NCBI RefSeq assembly: GCF_009865135.1 | Contig: NZ_WWGH01000002.1 | Location: 2,108,001-2,172,000 of the forward strand | Length of the DNA: 64,000 nt | Direction: 5' to 3' | DNA from: Streptomyces sp. SID8374 | GTDB taxonomy: Bacteria > Actinomycetota > Actinomycetes > Streptomycetales > Streptomycetaceae | In this document: in pieces, positions 1 through 9,003 of the stretch | Layout: every line of letters begins with the position of its first letter | Position numbering within the stretch: position 1 is the first letter of the stretch | Notes under the pieces: generated by a model | What the model saw: the letters and a program-made list of their open reading frames with translations, nothing else | Database searches by the model: none | Told to the model about the DNA's origin: nothing | Position numbers and translations under genes: made by a program

Positions 1-742
1 CGCAGAAGACGGCGGTGGGCCGGTCGGCGAGGCCGAGCAGCCGGGCCCCCGCGTCCCGCCCCGCCGCCACATCGAGACGTTCCGTGGGCAGCTCCCGCAG
101 GGCCTCCGGGCCCAGGCCCGCCTCGGCGAGCGCGGCGAGCGCCCCCGTACGGCGGTCCCGGACCTGGTTGAAACCGGGCGGCCCGCTGACGTACGCGATG
201 GAGCGGTGCCCGGCCTCGACGAGGTGCCGTACGGCGAGTGCGCCGCCCGCCACGTCGTCCACCGACACCGAGCACTCCGTCGTCCCCTCGGCGACCCGGT
301 CGACGAGGACGAACGGGATGCCGTGGCGCCGGAAAGCGTCGATGTTGCGCCCGGTGGCGTCGGCCGGGGTGAGCAGCACCCCGCGCACCCGCTGCTCGGC
401 GAAGAGCGACAGATACTCGGCCTCCTCGCCGGGGCTCTGCGCGCTGTTGCAGACCATGACGCCGAGCCCCGCCTCCCGCGCGGCCCGCTCGGCACCACGG
501 GCGACGTCCACGAAGAACGGGTTGCCCATGTCGAGGACGAGCAGCCCCATGATCCGGCTGCGCCCCGCCCTCAGCTGCCGCGCCGACTCGCTGCGGACGT
601 AGCCGAGCCGGTCGATCGCCGACAGGACGCGGGCCCGGGTGTCGGGGCCGACCGTGTCCGGGCGGTTGATGACGTTCGAGACCGTGCCCACCGATACTCC
701 GGCGACCCGGGCCACGTCCTTGATACCCACCGACTGGGCCAT
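1..742 (-). CDS. LacI-family transcriptional regulator, 3' part cut by window edge
   Basis: The reverse strand is open from an ATG at 742 to the window edge (about 247 residues seen). The N-terminus reads MAQSVGIKDVARVAGVSVGT, the LacI helix-turn-helix, followed by VSNVINRP (hinge). A periplasmic-binding-protein-like effector domain follows (GLLVLDMGNPFF, then AGHRSIAYVSGPP). It is the last gene of the minus-strand sugar transporter operon, 52 bp after the binding-protein gene. It should bind the TGAAA/TTTCA operators between the two divergent operons and be released by rhamnose or a catabolite. LacI family membership is clear; the ligand is inferred from context. The C-terminus lies outside the window. 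Confidence 0.93.
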   Translation of the reverse strand, partial: MAQSVGIKDVARVAGVSVGTVSNVINRPDTVGPDTRARVLSAIDRLGYVRSESARQLRAGRSRIMGLLVLDMGNPFFVDVARGAERAAREAGLGVMVCNSAQSPGEEAEYLSLFAEQRVRGVLLTPADATGRNIDAFRRHGIPFVLVDRVAEGTTECSVSVDDVAGGALAVRHLVEAGHRSIAYVSGPPGFNQVRDRRTGALAALAEAGLGPEALRELPTERLDVAAGRDAGARLLGLADRPTAVFC

Positions 743-794
743 CAGACGGAGTCCTCCACAAGGGCTAGGGGTGCCCTCAGCCTACCCGCGCGCA

Positions 795-1877
795 TCAGAA
801 GTCGAAGTCGTCGATGTTGTCCTGGTCGAACACCGTCGGCTTGCCCAGGCTGATGACGCCGTCCTTCCCGATCGTGTACGTGCCCAGGTCGCCCGCCTCG
901 AAGGTCTGGCCCTCCTCACCGCTGATCTGCCCCGAGGCCAGCGCGATCGACGCATGGCCGGCCAGGGCACCGAGTTTGGCCGGGTCCCACAGTTCGAACG
1001 CCTCGACCGTGCCGTTCTTGACGTACTTGCGGAGGTCGTTGGGGGTGCCGAGGCCCGAGAGCTTCACCTTCCCCTTGTACTTCGAGCCGGACAGGTACTG
1101 GGCCGCCGCCTTGATCCCCACCGTCGTCGGCGAGACGATCCCGGCCAGCTTCGGGTACTCCTGGAGCAGGCCCTGCGTCTGCTGGAACGACTGCTGGGCG
1201 TCGTCGTTGCCGTACGCGACCTTGACCAGCTTGACGTCCTTGTACTTCGGGTCCTTCAACTCGTCCTTCATGTAGTCGATCCAGAGGTTCTGGTTCGTCG
1301 CGGTCTGCGCGGCGGACAGGATCGCGATCTCGCCCTTGAACCCGATCTGCTCGGCGAGCAGCTGGACTTGGGTGCGGCCGAGGTCCTCCGCCCCCGCCTG
1401 CGAGATGAACACGTTGCGGCAGCTGGGCGTGGTGTCGGAGTCGTACGTGACGACCTTGACGCCGTTCTTCATGGCCTGTTTGAGCGCGGTGCACAGGGCG
1501 CCCGGGTCCTGCGCGGAGACCGCGATGGCGTCGACCTGCTGCTGGGTGAGGGTGTTGACGTAGGAGACCTGGCCCGCAGTGTCGGTGGCGCTGGTCGGGC
1601 CGACCTCCTTGAAGGTGGAGCCCAGGGACTCGACGGCCTTCTGTCCGCCCTTGTCGGCGGTGGTGAAGTAGGGGTTGTTGACCTGCTTGGGCAGGAAGCC
1701 CACGGTCAGCCCCTTCTTGGTGGGCGCGTCCGGGTCGGCCTCACCGGCCGGGGCGGCGGCGCCGCTCTCCTTCTTCACATCGCTCTTGGTGGTGCCGCCG
1801 CAGGCCGTGACGGCGAGGGCGAAAGAGGTGACGGCGGCGACGGCCGCACCGGTGCGGCGGAGCGTTGACCTACGCAT
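795..1877 (-). CDS. rhaS: rhamnose ABC transporter substrate-binding lipoprotein
   Basis: A 360-residue lipoprotein of the ribose/rhamnose-type periplasmic binding protein family. The signal peptide MRRSTLRRTGAAVAAVTSFA ends in a lipobox with Cys26 (AVTACGG). A sugar-binding fold follows, with VGFLPKQVNNPYF at the start of the mature domain and DAIAVSAQDPGALC further on. It captures the sugar outside the membrane for the two permeases and the double ATPase encoded upstream in the same operon; the preceding permease stop is 32 bp away. Rhamnose is assigned from the divergent rhamnose catabolic operon. Another deoxy-sugar cannot be excluded from the protein alone. Confidence 0.9.
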   Translation of the reverse strand: MRRSTLRRTGAAVAAVTSFALAVTACGGTTKSDVKKESGAAAPAGEADPDAPTKKGLTVGFLPKQVNNPYFTTADKGGQKAVESLGSTFKEVGPTSATDTAGQVSYVNTLTQQQVDAIAVSAQDPGALCTALKQAMKNGVKVVTYDSDTTPSCRNVFISQAGAEDLGRTQVQLLAEQIGFKGEIAILSAAQTATNQNLWIDYMKDELKDPKYKDVKLVKVAYGNDDAQQSFQQTQGLLQEYPKLAGIVSPTTVGIKAAAQYLSGSKYKGKVKLSGLGTPNDLRKYVKNGTVEAFELWDPAKLGALAGHASIALASGQISGEEGQTFEAGDLGTYTIGKDGVISLGKPTVFDQDNIDDFDF

Positions 1878-1909
1878 GGCAAGGGTCCTTTACGGGGGAG
1901 GGAGAAGGG

Positions 1910-2908
1910 TTACGGCGCCGGGGTCGGCGCGGACGCGGCTCGCCGCCCGGCCTTCGCGACGGAGAGCTGCCGTGTGACCCGGGGGCCGAGCACGGAGACG
2001 ACGAGCAGCACGCCGGTGACGACGATCTGCGACTGGGCGGAGACGTTCAGCAGGCTCATCACGTTCTGTGCCGCGCCGAGCAGGAACACACCGGCGATCG
2101 CTCCGCCGAGCGTGCCCTTGCCGCCGTCGAAGTCGATGCCGCCGAGCAACACGGCGGCCACGACGGAGAGTTCGAGGCCCGTCGCGTTGTCGAAGCGGGC
2201 GCTGGCGTAGTGCAGCGCCCAGAACACTCCGGTGAGCGAGGCCATCAGCCCGGTCACCGTGAACAGGATCAGCTTCTGCCGCTTGACCCGCACCCCGGCG
2301 AACCTGGCCGCCTCCTCGTTGGCCCCCGTGGCGAACAGGGAACGCCCGAACGGCGTTGCGTGCAGGGCGAGTACGGCAATGGCGAGCAGGACCAGGAAGG
2401 GCAGGAAGGCGTACGGGATGAAGGTGTCCCCCATCCGTCCCGCGGCGAAGTCCAGGTAGGGGGTGGGGAAGTCGGTGACGGCGTCCGAGCCCAGGACGAT
2501 CTGCGCGATGCCCCGGTAGGCGGCCAGTGTGCCGATGGTGACGGCTAGCGAGGGCAGCCCCAGCCGGGTGACGAGCAGCCCGTTGACCAGCCCGCAGACC
2601 ACACCGAGCAGCAGACAGATCGGGATGATCGCCTCGATCGGCAGCCCCTGGTTCCACAGCGCGCCCATCACCGCGCCCGAGAGGCCCGCCGTGGAGGCCA
2701 CCGACAGGTCGATCTCCCCGGAGACCACGAGCAGCGTCATCGGCAGGGCGATCAGCGCGATCGGCAGCGTGTTGCCGATCAGGAAAGACAGGTTGAGGGC
2801 GTTGCCGAAGCCGTCGACGAAGCCGAAGGAGAGCAGCAGCACGACGATGAGGAGGGCGCCGACGACGGTGTCCCAGCGGACGGCGCGCGTGAGTGCGGAG
2901 TCAGCCAT
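1910..2908 (-). CDS. rhaQ: rhamnose ABC transporter permease (second)
   Basis: A 332-residue integral membrane protein of the BPD_transp_2 (ribose/xylose-type) permease family with about ten hydrophobic segments. Family markers are the conserved loop VVSGEIDLSVASTAGLSGAV and the motif VVAAVLLGGIDFDGGKGTLGG near the C-terminus. It forms the channel with the other permease. Its ATG overlaps the preceding permease gene by 8 bp, so translation is probably coupled. The C-terminal tail (RRAASAPTPAP) is short and low-complexity. Rhamnose specificity is by context. Confidence 0.9.
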   Translation of the reverse strand: MADSALTRAVRWDTVVGALLIVVLLLSFGFVDGFGNALNLSFLIGNTLPIALIALPMTLLVVSGEIDLSVASTAGLSGAVMGALWNQGLPIEAIIPICLLLGVVCGLVNGLLVTRLGLPSLAVTIGTLAAYRGIAQIVLGSDAVTDFPTPYLDFAAGRMGDTFIPYAFLPFLVLLAIAVLALHATPFGRSLFATGANEEAARFAGVRVKRQKLILFTVTGLMASLTGVFWALHYASARFDNATGLELSVVAAVLLGGIDFDGGKGTLGGAIAGVFLLGAAQNVMSLLNVSAQSQIVVTGVLLVVSVLGPRVTRQLSVAKAGRRAASAPTPAP

Positions 2909-3941
2909 GGCGGGCGTTCCTCTTCTTCAGGGCGGTCGCCACACGCAGGGCCACGATCCGGTCGACCGCGATGGCGAGGATGAGCAGGAAGCCGTTGATC
3001 GCGAGGACCCAGACGGAGCTGACGCCGAGGGCGGGCAGCACGCTGTTGACCGACGTCAGAAGGAGCGCGCCGAGCGCGGCCCCGTACACGCTGCCGGAGC
3101 CTCCGGTGAAGACCACCCCGCCGACCACGACCGCGCTGACGACGGTGAGTTCGTAGCCGGAGCCCGTACCGGAGTCGACGTTGCCGAAGCGCGCCAGATA
3201 CAGCGCACCGGCGAGACCGGCCAGCGCCCCGCAGAACGTGTAGGCGAGGAGGATCCGTTTGCGGACAGGGATGCCGGCCAGCCGGGCCGCCTCCGGGTTG
3301 GAGCCCAGCGCGTACAACTCCCGCCCGCTGCCGAAGTGTTTGAGGTAGTACGCCGTCGACATCAGCACCGCCAGCGCGATGAGCGCGAGCCACGGCACGG
3401 CGGAGAGGCCGCCGGAGCCGAAGTCGACGAAGCCGCCCGGGAGATCGGCCGCCGTGATCTGCCGGGAGCCGACCCAGATGGAGTCGATGCCCCGGATGAT
3501 GTAGAGCGTGCCCAGCGTGACGACGAGCGCGGGCACTTGGCCCAGGCTGACGAGAAGCCCGTTGAGCAGACCGAAGCCGACCCCGAGGAGCACGGCCAGC
3601 GCCACGGCCACCACCGGGTGCCCGCCGCCCTGGAGGTACGTACCGGCGGCGAAGGCGCTGATGCCGAGCGTGGAGCCCACCGACAGGTCGACGTTCTTCG
3701 TGATGACGACCAGCGACTGGCCGGTGGCGACCAGCACCAGGATCGTCGCGTTGAGCAGCAGGTCCTTGATGCCCTGCTCGGAGAGGAACTCGCTGTTGCC
3801 CAGCTGGGTGACGGCGATCATCACCAGGAAGACGAGCAGGATGGCGAGTTCGCGCATCTTGAAGACGCGGTCGACGAGCCGGGTGGCGCCGGCCTCGGGT
3901 ATCGCGGCGGCGGGCGCCTGGTCGGGTGCGGTCACCGTCAT
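2901..3941 (-). CDS. rhaP: rhamnose ABC transporter permease (first)
   Basis: A 346-residue permease of the same sugar family as its neighbour, with about ten membrane segments and the markers VVITKNVDLSVGSTLGISAF and VVSAVVVGGVVFTGGSGSVYG. I chose ATG 3941 (MTVTAPDQAPAAAIPEAG) over a longer frame because it overlaps the ATPase stop by 4 bp (ATGA), the usual coupling in this genome. It pairs with the second permease as a heterodimer. Function is by family and operon position. Confidence 0.9.
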   Translation of the reverse strand: MTVTAPDQAPAAAIPEAGATRLVDRVFKMRELAILLVFLVMIAVTQLGNSEFLSEQGIKDLLLNATILVLVATGQSLVVITKNVDLSVGSTLGISAFAAGTYLQGGGHPVVAVALAVLLGVGFGLLNGLLVSLGQVPALVVTLGTLYIIRGIDSIWVGSRQITAADLPGGFVDFGSGGLSAVPWLALIALAVLMSTAYYLKHFGSGRELYALGSNPEAARLAGIPVRKRILLAYTFCGALAGLAGALYLARFGNVDSGTGSGYELTVVSAVVVGGVVFTGGSGSVYGAALGALLLTSVNSVLPALGVSSVWVLAINGFLLILAIAVDRIVALRVATALKKRNARHG

Positions 3942-5455
3942 GCGGCGGCCCTCCCGGTGGCTGCGGCCATCACCGTCTCCTCGGTGGCTTCGGAGCGGGG
4001 GAGTTCGGCGGTGAGGCGGCCCTCGTGCATGACGAGGACCCGGTCGGCCATGCCGAGGATCTCCGGCAGATCGGAGGAGATCATCAGGACGGCCACTCCG
4101 TCGGCCGCCAACTGGCTGAGCAGCCGGTGCACTTCGGCTTTCGTCCCGACGTCGATGCCGCGCGTGGGCTCGTCCACGATCAGTACGGAAGGGCCGGTGG
4201 CGAGCCACTTGGCGAGCACCACCTTCTGCTGGTTGCCGCCCGACAGCGTGGCGACGGTGTCGGCGATCCGGGCGTACTTCACCTGGAGCTTCACCGCCCA
4301 GTCGAGGGAGCGGCTGCGCTCGGCGCCCCGGTCCATCAGACCGGCCTTCACGGTGGTGCGCAGCCCCGTCAGCCCGATGTTCCGTTCGATGGACATGTCC
4401 ATCACCAGCCCTTGTGCTCTGCGGTCCTCCGGTACGAGGGCGAGCCCGGCGGCCATGGCGGTGGAAGGGGCCCCGTTGGTCAGCGCCCGCCCGGCGACCT
4501 CCACCTCACCGGCGTCCCACCGGTCGACGCCGAAGACCGCCCGGGCCACCTCCGTACGCCCGGCCCCGACCAGCCCGGCCAGGCCGACGATCTCGCCGCA
4601 CCGGACGTCGAAGGAGACATCGGTGAAGACGCCCTCCCGGGTCAGCCGCCGCACGCTCAGCGCGACCGGACCCGCCGCCACCTCCTGCTTCGGGTACATC
4701 TCCTCCAGGTCCCTGCCCACCATGCGGCGTACGAGACCGTCCTCGGTCATGCCCTCCAGCGGTTCGCTGGAAATCAGGGCGCCGTCCCGCAAGGTGGTCA
4801 CCCGCTCGCAGATCCGGAAGATCTCCTCCAGCCGGTGCGAGATGAACAGCACGGCGGCCCTCTGCTCGCGCAGAGTGCGGACCACCCCGAAGAGCCGGGC
4901 CACCTCGCTGCCGGTCAGTGCCGCCGTCGGCTCGTCCATGATCAGGACGCGGGCGTCGAAGGAGAGCGCCTTGGCGATCTCCACGATCTGCTGGTCCGCG
5001 ATGGACAGGCCGCGCGCCGGCCGGTCGGGATCGAGGGCGACGCCGAGCCGCCGCATCAGCGCGGCCGTGGCGGTGCGGGTGGCCCGGTGGTCGATGCGGC
5101 CCAGGGCGCGGCGCGGCTGGCGGCCCATGAAGATGTTCTCGGCGATCGACAGGTCGGGGAAGAGCGTGGGCTCCTGGTAGATGACGGCGATCCCGGCGTC
5201 CCGGGCGTCGGCGGGCCCGTGGAACACGGTGGGCTCACCGTCCAGCAGGACCACACCCGCATCGGGCCGGTGCACCCCGGCGAGCGTCTTGATCAGGGTC
5301 GACTTGCCCGCGCCGTTCTCCCCGGCGAGGGCGTGCACCTCGCCGGCGAACAGGTCGAGGGACACATCCCGCAGGGCACGCACGGCGCCGAAGGACTTGG
5401 AGATGTCCCGCAGGGCCAGCACGGGGGCCGGATCCTTGGCGGACCGGTGGGTCAT
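3938..5455 (-). CDS. rhaT: rhamnose ABC transporter ATPase with two nucleotide-binding domains
   Basis: A 505-residue protein with tandem ATPase domains, as in RbsA/MglA-type sugar importers. The first domain carries Walker A GENGAGKST (residues 45-53) and Walker B VLIMDEPTAAL. The second has a degenerate Walker A (GLVGAGRTE) and an intact signature LSGGNQQK with Walker B VLIVDEPTRGID; this asymmetry is normal in the family. It is the first gene of the minus-strand operon, about 40 bp downstream of the operator at 5497-5508, so LacI-type repression would gate the whole transporter. Confidence 0.93.
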   Translation of the reverse strand: MTHRSAKDPAPVLALRDISKSFGAVRALRDVSLDLFAGEVHALAGENGAGKSTLIKTLAGVHRPDAGVVLLDGEPTVFHGPADARDAGIAVIYQEPTLFPDLSIAENIFMGRQPRRALGRIDHRATRTATAALMRRLGVALDPDRPARGLSIADQQIVEIAKALSFDARVLIMDEPTAALTGSEVARLFGVVRTLREQRAAVLFISHRLEEIFRICERVTTLRDGALISSEPLEGMTEDGLVRRMVGRDLEEMYPKQEVAAGPVALSVRRLTREGVFTDVSFDVRCGEIVGLAGLVGAGRTEVARAVFGVDRWDAGEVEVAGRALTNGAPSTAMAAGLALVPEDRRAQGLVMDMSIERNIGLTGLRTTVKAGLMDRGAERSRSLDWAVKLQVKYARIADTVATLSGGNQQKVVLAKWLATGPSVLIVDEPTRGIDVGTKAEVHRLLSQLAADGVAVLMISSDLPEILGMADRVLVMHEGRLTAELPRSEATEETVMAAATGRAAA

Positions 5456-5496
5456 GGGGGCTCCTCAACGACGCGGAGGGGATCCTCACACCATCG

Positions 5497-5508
5497 TGAA
5501 AGGTTTCA
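5497..5508. promoter_or_regulatory. LacI-type operator in front of the transporter operon
   Basis: TGAAAGGTTTCA is a perfect inverted repeat of TGAAA/TTTCA around a 2-bp centre. It lies 41 bp upstream of the rhaT start. A second, similar element lies at 5663-5674 in front of the divergent operon. The motif is the kind expected for the LacI regulator encoded at the end of the transporter operon. Confidence 0.75.
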
Positions 5509-5626
5509 AATGAGTTGCCGGGACGTTAGACACGTGACGCAGGTCGCGTCAATGGGGGCGGCACGAAATTCTCGACACGGGACTCTCTCCGGCCCAACTG
5601 CCGTGGTCTGCACGGTGCGCAAAGGG

Positions 5627-5655
5627 TTGACAGGCCCTTGGTGCGCTCCTAGTTT
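5627..5655 (+). promoter_or_regulatory. sigma-70 type promoter of the rhamnose catabolic operon
   Basis: TTGACA (5627-5632), a 17-bp spacer and TAGTTT (5650-5655) form a good housekeeping promoter. The predicted transcription start falls in the operator at 5663-5674, so a bound repressor would block initiation directly. Confidence 0.6.
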
Positions 5656-5662
5656 CACGGCG

Positions 5663-5674
5663 TGAATCGTTTCA
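5663..5674. promoter_or_regulatory. LacI-type operator overlapping the catabolic promoter start
   Basis: TGAATCGTTTCA shares the TGAAN-CG/GG-NTTCA pattern of the element at 5497-5508, with one arm mismatch. It sits just downstream of the -10 TAGTTT and 77 bp before the isomerase start. The two elements are 166 bp apart, so repression by looping is possible but not shown. Confidence 0.7.
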
Positions 5675-5750
5675 GATCCGCTCGTGCCCGCATCCGTCGT
5701 GTGCGCACCCGAAGCCACTCGTTCACCCCCGACGTCACAGGAGCGCCGCA

Positions 5751-6911
5751 GTGACCGACCTTGCCGCAGTGAAGGCCGCCCTCACCTCCCAGGCCATAGA
5801 GACGGCCTCATGGGCGTACGGGAATTCGGGGACCCGCTTCAAGGTCTTCACCCAGCCCGGCGTGCCCCGCACCCCCCGGGAGAAACTCGACGACGCCGCC
5901 AAGGTGCACGAGTTCACCGGCGCCGCGCCGACCGTCGCGCTGCACATCCCCTGGGACACCGTCGACGACTACGCGGCCCTCGCCGCGTACGCCCAGGACC
6001 GGGGCCTGACGCTCGGCGCGATCAACTCCAACACCTTCCAGGACGACGACTTCCGGCTCGGCAGCGTCTGCCACCCGGACGCCGCCGTACGCCGCAAGGC
6101 GGTCGATCACCTCCTCGCCTGCGTCGACATCATGGACGCGACGGGCTCCCGCGACCTCAAGCTCTGGTTCGCCGACGGCACGAACTACCCGGGCCAGGAC
6201 GACATCCACGCACGGCAGGACCGGCTCGCCGAAGCCCTCGCCACGGTGTACGAACGGCTCGGCGAGGGCCAACGCATGCTGCTGGAGTACAAGTTCTTCG
6301 AGCCGGCCTTCTATGCCACCGACGTCCCCGACTGGGGAACGGCCTACGCCCATTGCCTCAAACTCGGCCCGCGCGCCCAGGTCGTGGTGGACACAGGCCA
6401 CCACGCGCCCGGCACCAACATCGAGTTCATCGTCGCGACCCTGCTGCGGGAGAAGAAGCTCGGCGGCTTCGACTTCAACTCCCGCTTCTACGCCGACGAC
6501 GACCTGATGGTGGGCGCGGCCGACCCCTTCCAGCTCTTCCGGATCATGTACGAGGTCGTCCGCGGCGGCGGGCTCACGGCCGACGTGGCGTTCATGCTGG
6601 ACCAGTGCCACAACATCGAGGCGAAGATCCCCGCGATCATCCGCTCGGTGATGAATGTCCAGGAGGCCACGGCGAAGGCGCTGCTCGTCGACGGGGAGGC
6701 CCTGGCGGCCGCACAGCGGGCGGGCGATGTGCTGGAGGCCAATGCCGTGCTGATGGACGCGTACAACACCGACGTACGGCCGCTCCTCGCCGAGGTCCGT
6801 GAGGAACAGGGGCTGGACGGGGACCCGATGGGTGCCTACCGCCGCTCGGGCTGGGCGGAGAAGACGGCGGCCGAACGGGTGGGCGGGCAGCAGGCGGGCT
6901 GGGGCGCGTGA
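5751..6911 (+). CDS. rhaI: L-rhamnose isomerase
   Basis: A 386-residue TIM-barrel sugar isomerase of the Gram-positive RhaI type, converting L-rhamnose to L-rhamnulose. The start is GTG 5751, preceded by AGGAG at 5739-5743. Family-like stretches include GNSGTRFKVFTQPG near the N-terminus, DLKLWFADGTNYPGQDD, VVVDTGHHAPGTNIEF and DFNSRFYADDDLMVGAADP, which hold the acidic and His residues expected for metal binding. It is the first gene of the catabolic operon and is followed after 52 bp by the aldolase/dehydrogenase. The full pathway encoded next to it makes the assignment strong. Confidence 0.93.
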   Translation: MTDLAAVKAALTSQAIETASWAYGNSGTRFKVFTQPGVPRTPREKLDDAAKVHEFTGAAPTVALHIPWDTVDDYAALAAYAQDRGLTLGAINSNTFQDDDFRLGSVCHPDAAVRRKAVDHLLACVDIMDATGSRDLKLWFADGTNYPGQDDIHARQDRLAEALATVYERLGEGQRMLLEYKFFEPAFYATDVPDWGTAYAHCLKLGPRAQVVVDTGHHAPGTNIEFIVATLLREKKLGGFDFNSRFYADDDLMVGAADPFQLFRIMYEVVRGGGLTADVAFMLDQCHNIEAKIPAIIRSVMNVQEATAKALLVDGEALAAAQRAGDVLEANAVLMDAYNTDVRPLLAEVREEQGLDGDPMGAYRRSGWAEKTAAERVGGQQAGWGA

Positions 6912-6963
6912 CCCCGTAACCCTTGCCCCTCCCGAGACCGACTCCTCCACCGCGAAGGACACC

Positions 6964-9003
6964 ATGGCACTCCACCCCCGCGCCCAAGCCCTCCTCGCCC
7001 GCTCCCACCGCCTCGGCGCCGACCCCCGCAACACCAACTACGCCGGCGGCAACGCCTCCGCCAAGGGCGCCGGCCCCGACCCGGTGACCGGCCACGACGT
7101 CGAACTGCTCTGGGTCAAGGGGTCCGGCGGCGACCTCGGCACGCTCACCGCCGACGGGCTCGCCGTCCTCCGCCTCGACCGGCTGCGCGCGCTCCGGGAC
7201 GTCTACCCGGGCGTGGAGCGCGAGGACGAGATGGTCGCCGCGTTCGACTACTGCCTCCACGGCAAGGGCGGCGCGGCCCCCTCCATCGACACCGCCATGC
7301 ACGGTCTCGTCGACGCCCCGCACGTCGACCACCTCCACCCCGACTCCGGCATCGCGCTCGCCTGCGCCGCCGACGGCGAGAAGCTGACCGCCGACTGCTT
7401 CGGCGACACCGTCGCCTGGGTCCCGTGGCGCCGCCCCGGATTCCAACTCGGCCTGGACATAGCGGCGGTGAAGGAGGCCAACCCGCAGGCGATCGGCTGC
7501 ATCCTCGGCGGCCACGGCATCACCGCCTGGGGCGAGACCTCCGAGGAGTGCGAGGCCAACGCGCTCCACATCGTCCGCACCGCCGAGACGTTCCTCACCG
7601 AACACGGGAAGGCCGAGCCGTTCGGGCCGGTGATCGAGGGGTACGGGGCACTGCCCGACGCCGAACGCCGGGAGCGGGCGGCCGCGCTGGCCCCGTACAT
7701 CCGCGCCCTCGCCTCGCAGGACCGCCCCCAGGTCGGGCACTTCGACGACTCCCCGGCGGTCCTCGACTTCCTCGCCCGCACCGAACACCCGAGACTGGCG
7801 GCGCTCGGCACCTCCTGCCCGGACCACTTTCTCCGTACGAAGGTCAGGCCGCTGGTCCTCGACCTGCCGCCGACCGCAGAACTCGACTCAGTGATCCGGA
7901 GGTTGGGCGAGCAGCACGCCACCTACCGGGAGGAGTACGCCGCCTACTACGCCCGCCACGCGGAGCCCGGTTCTCCCGCCATGCGGGGTGCGGACCCGGC
8001 GATCGTCCTTGTCCCCGGCGTCGGCATGTTCAGCTTCGGCAAGGACAAGCAGACAGCGCGGGTGGCGGGGGAGTTCTACCTCAACGCGGTCAACGTGATG
8101 CGCGGAGCCGAAGCCGTCTCGGTCTATGCGCCGATCGAGGAGGCCGAGAAGTTCCGTATCGAATACTGGGAGTTGGAGGAGGCCAAGCTCCGGCGGATGC
8201 CGAAGGCGAAGCCGCTGGCGACCCGGATCGCGCTCGTGACGGGCGCGGGCAGCGGCATCGGCCGGGCGATCGCCCACCGCCTCGTCGCCGAGGGCGCGTG
8301 CGTGGTGGTCGCGGACCTGGACGCGGAGAGCGGGGCAGCCGTCGCGGAGGAGCTGGGCGGGTCCGACAAGGCGGTCGCCGTCACCGTCGACGTCACCAGT
8401 GAGGCGCAGGTGGTGGACGCGTTCAAGGCGGCGGCCCTCGCCTTCGGCGGTGTCGACCTCGTCGTGAACAACGCGGGCATCTCCATCTCCAAGCCCCTCC
8501 TGGAGACCACGGTCAGGGACTGGGACCTCCAGCACGACATCATGGCCCGCGGCTCCTTCCTGGTCTCCCGGGAGGCGGCCCGGATGATGAGGGCCCAGAA
8601 GCTCGGCGGCGACATCGTCTACATCGCCTCCAAGAACGCCGTCTTCGCCGGTCCCGACAACGTCGCCTACTCCGCCACCAAGGCCGACCAGGCCCACCAA
8701 GTGCGTCTGCTCGCAGCCGAGTTGGGAGAGCACGGCATCCGGGTCAACGGCGTCAACCCGGACGGAGTCGTCCGTGGCTCCGGCATCTTCGCCGGCGGGT
8801 GGGGAGCGCAGCGAGCGGCGACGTACGGGATCGAGGAGGAGAAGCTCGGCGAGTTCTACGCCCAGCGCACCCTCCTCAAGCGGGAAGTCCTCCCCGAGCA
8901 TGTCGCCAACGCGGTCTTCGCCCTGACCGGCGGCGACCTCACGCACACCACCGGCCTGCACATCCCGGTCGACGCCGGGGTCGCGGGAGCCTTCCTGCGA
9001 TGA
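6964..9003 (+). CDS. bifunctional rhamnulose-1-phosphate aldolase / lactaldehyde dehydrogenase
   Basis: A 679-residue fusion. Residues 1 to about 410 are a class II aldolase/adducin-type domain with the zinc-ligand motif HVDHLH (120-125). This half cleaves rhamnulose-1-phosphate to dihydroxyacetone phosphate and L-lactaldehyde. Residues from about 420 are a short-chain dehydrogenase: nucleotide loop VTGAGSGIGRAIA and catalytic YSATK (Tyr569, Lys573), expected to oxidise lactaldehyde. This fused enzyme is known from actinobacterial and rhizobial rhamnose loci. I chose ATG 6964 rather than an in-frame upstream start because the upstream part overlaps rhaI. The stop overlaps the kinase start (ATGA). 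Confidence 0.93.
   Translation: MALHPRAQALLARSHRLGADPRNTNYAGGNASAKGAGPDPVTGHDVELLWVKGSGGDLGTLTADGLAVLRLDRLRALRDVYPGVEREDEMVAAFDYCLHGKGGAAPSIDTAMHGLVDAPHVDHLHPDSGIALACAADGEKLTADCFGDTVAWVPWRRPGFQLGLDIAAVKEANPQAIGCILGGHGITAWGETSEECEANALHIVRTAETFLTEHGKAEPFGPVIEGYGALPDAERRERAAALAPYIRALASQDRPQVGHFDDSPAVLDFLARTEHPRLAALGTSCPDHFLRTKVRPLVLDLPPTAELDSVIRRLGEQHATYREEYAAYYARHAEPGSPAMRGADPAIVLVPGVGMFSFGKDKQTARVAGEFYLNAVNVMRGAEAVSVYAPIEEAEKFRIEYWELEEAKLRRMPKAKPLATRIALVTGAGSGIGRAIAHRLVAEGACVVVADLDAESGAAVAEELGGSDKAVAVTVDVTSEAQVVDAFKAAALAFGGVDLVVNNAGISISKPLLETTVRDWDLQHDIMARGSFLVSREAARMMRAQKLGGDIVYIASKNAVFAGPDNVAYSATKADQAHQVRLLAAELGEHGIRVNGVNPDGVVRGSGIFAGGWGAQRAATYGIEEEKLGEFYAQRTLLKREVLPEHVANAVFALTGGDLTHTTGLHIPVDAGVAGAFLR

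Noticed and set aside
761..777. Terminator between the binding-protein and LacI genes
   Set aside because: Only a 5-bp stem (AGGGC/GCCCT) without U-tract; the two genes are probably cotranscribed.
2529..5180. Long open frame on the plus strand opposite the sugar transporter genes
   Set aside because: It is rich in Arg/Pro/Ala/Ser with no family motif and lies opposite three well-supported genes. It is a GC-bias shadow.
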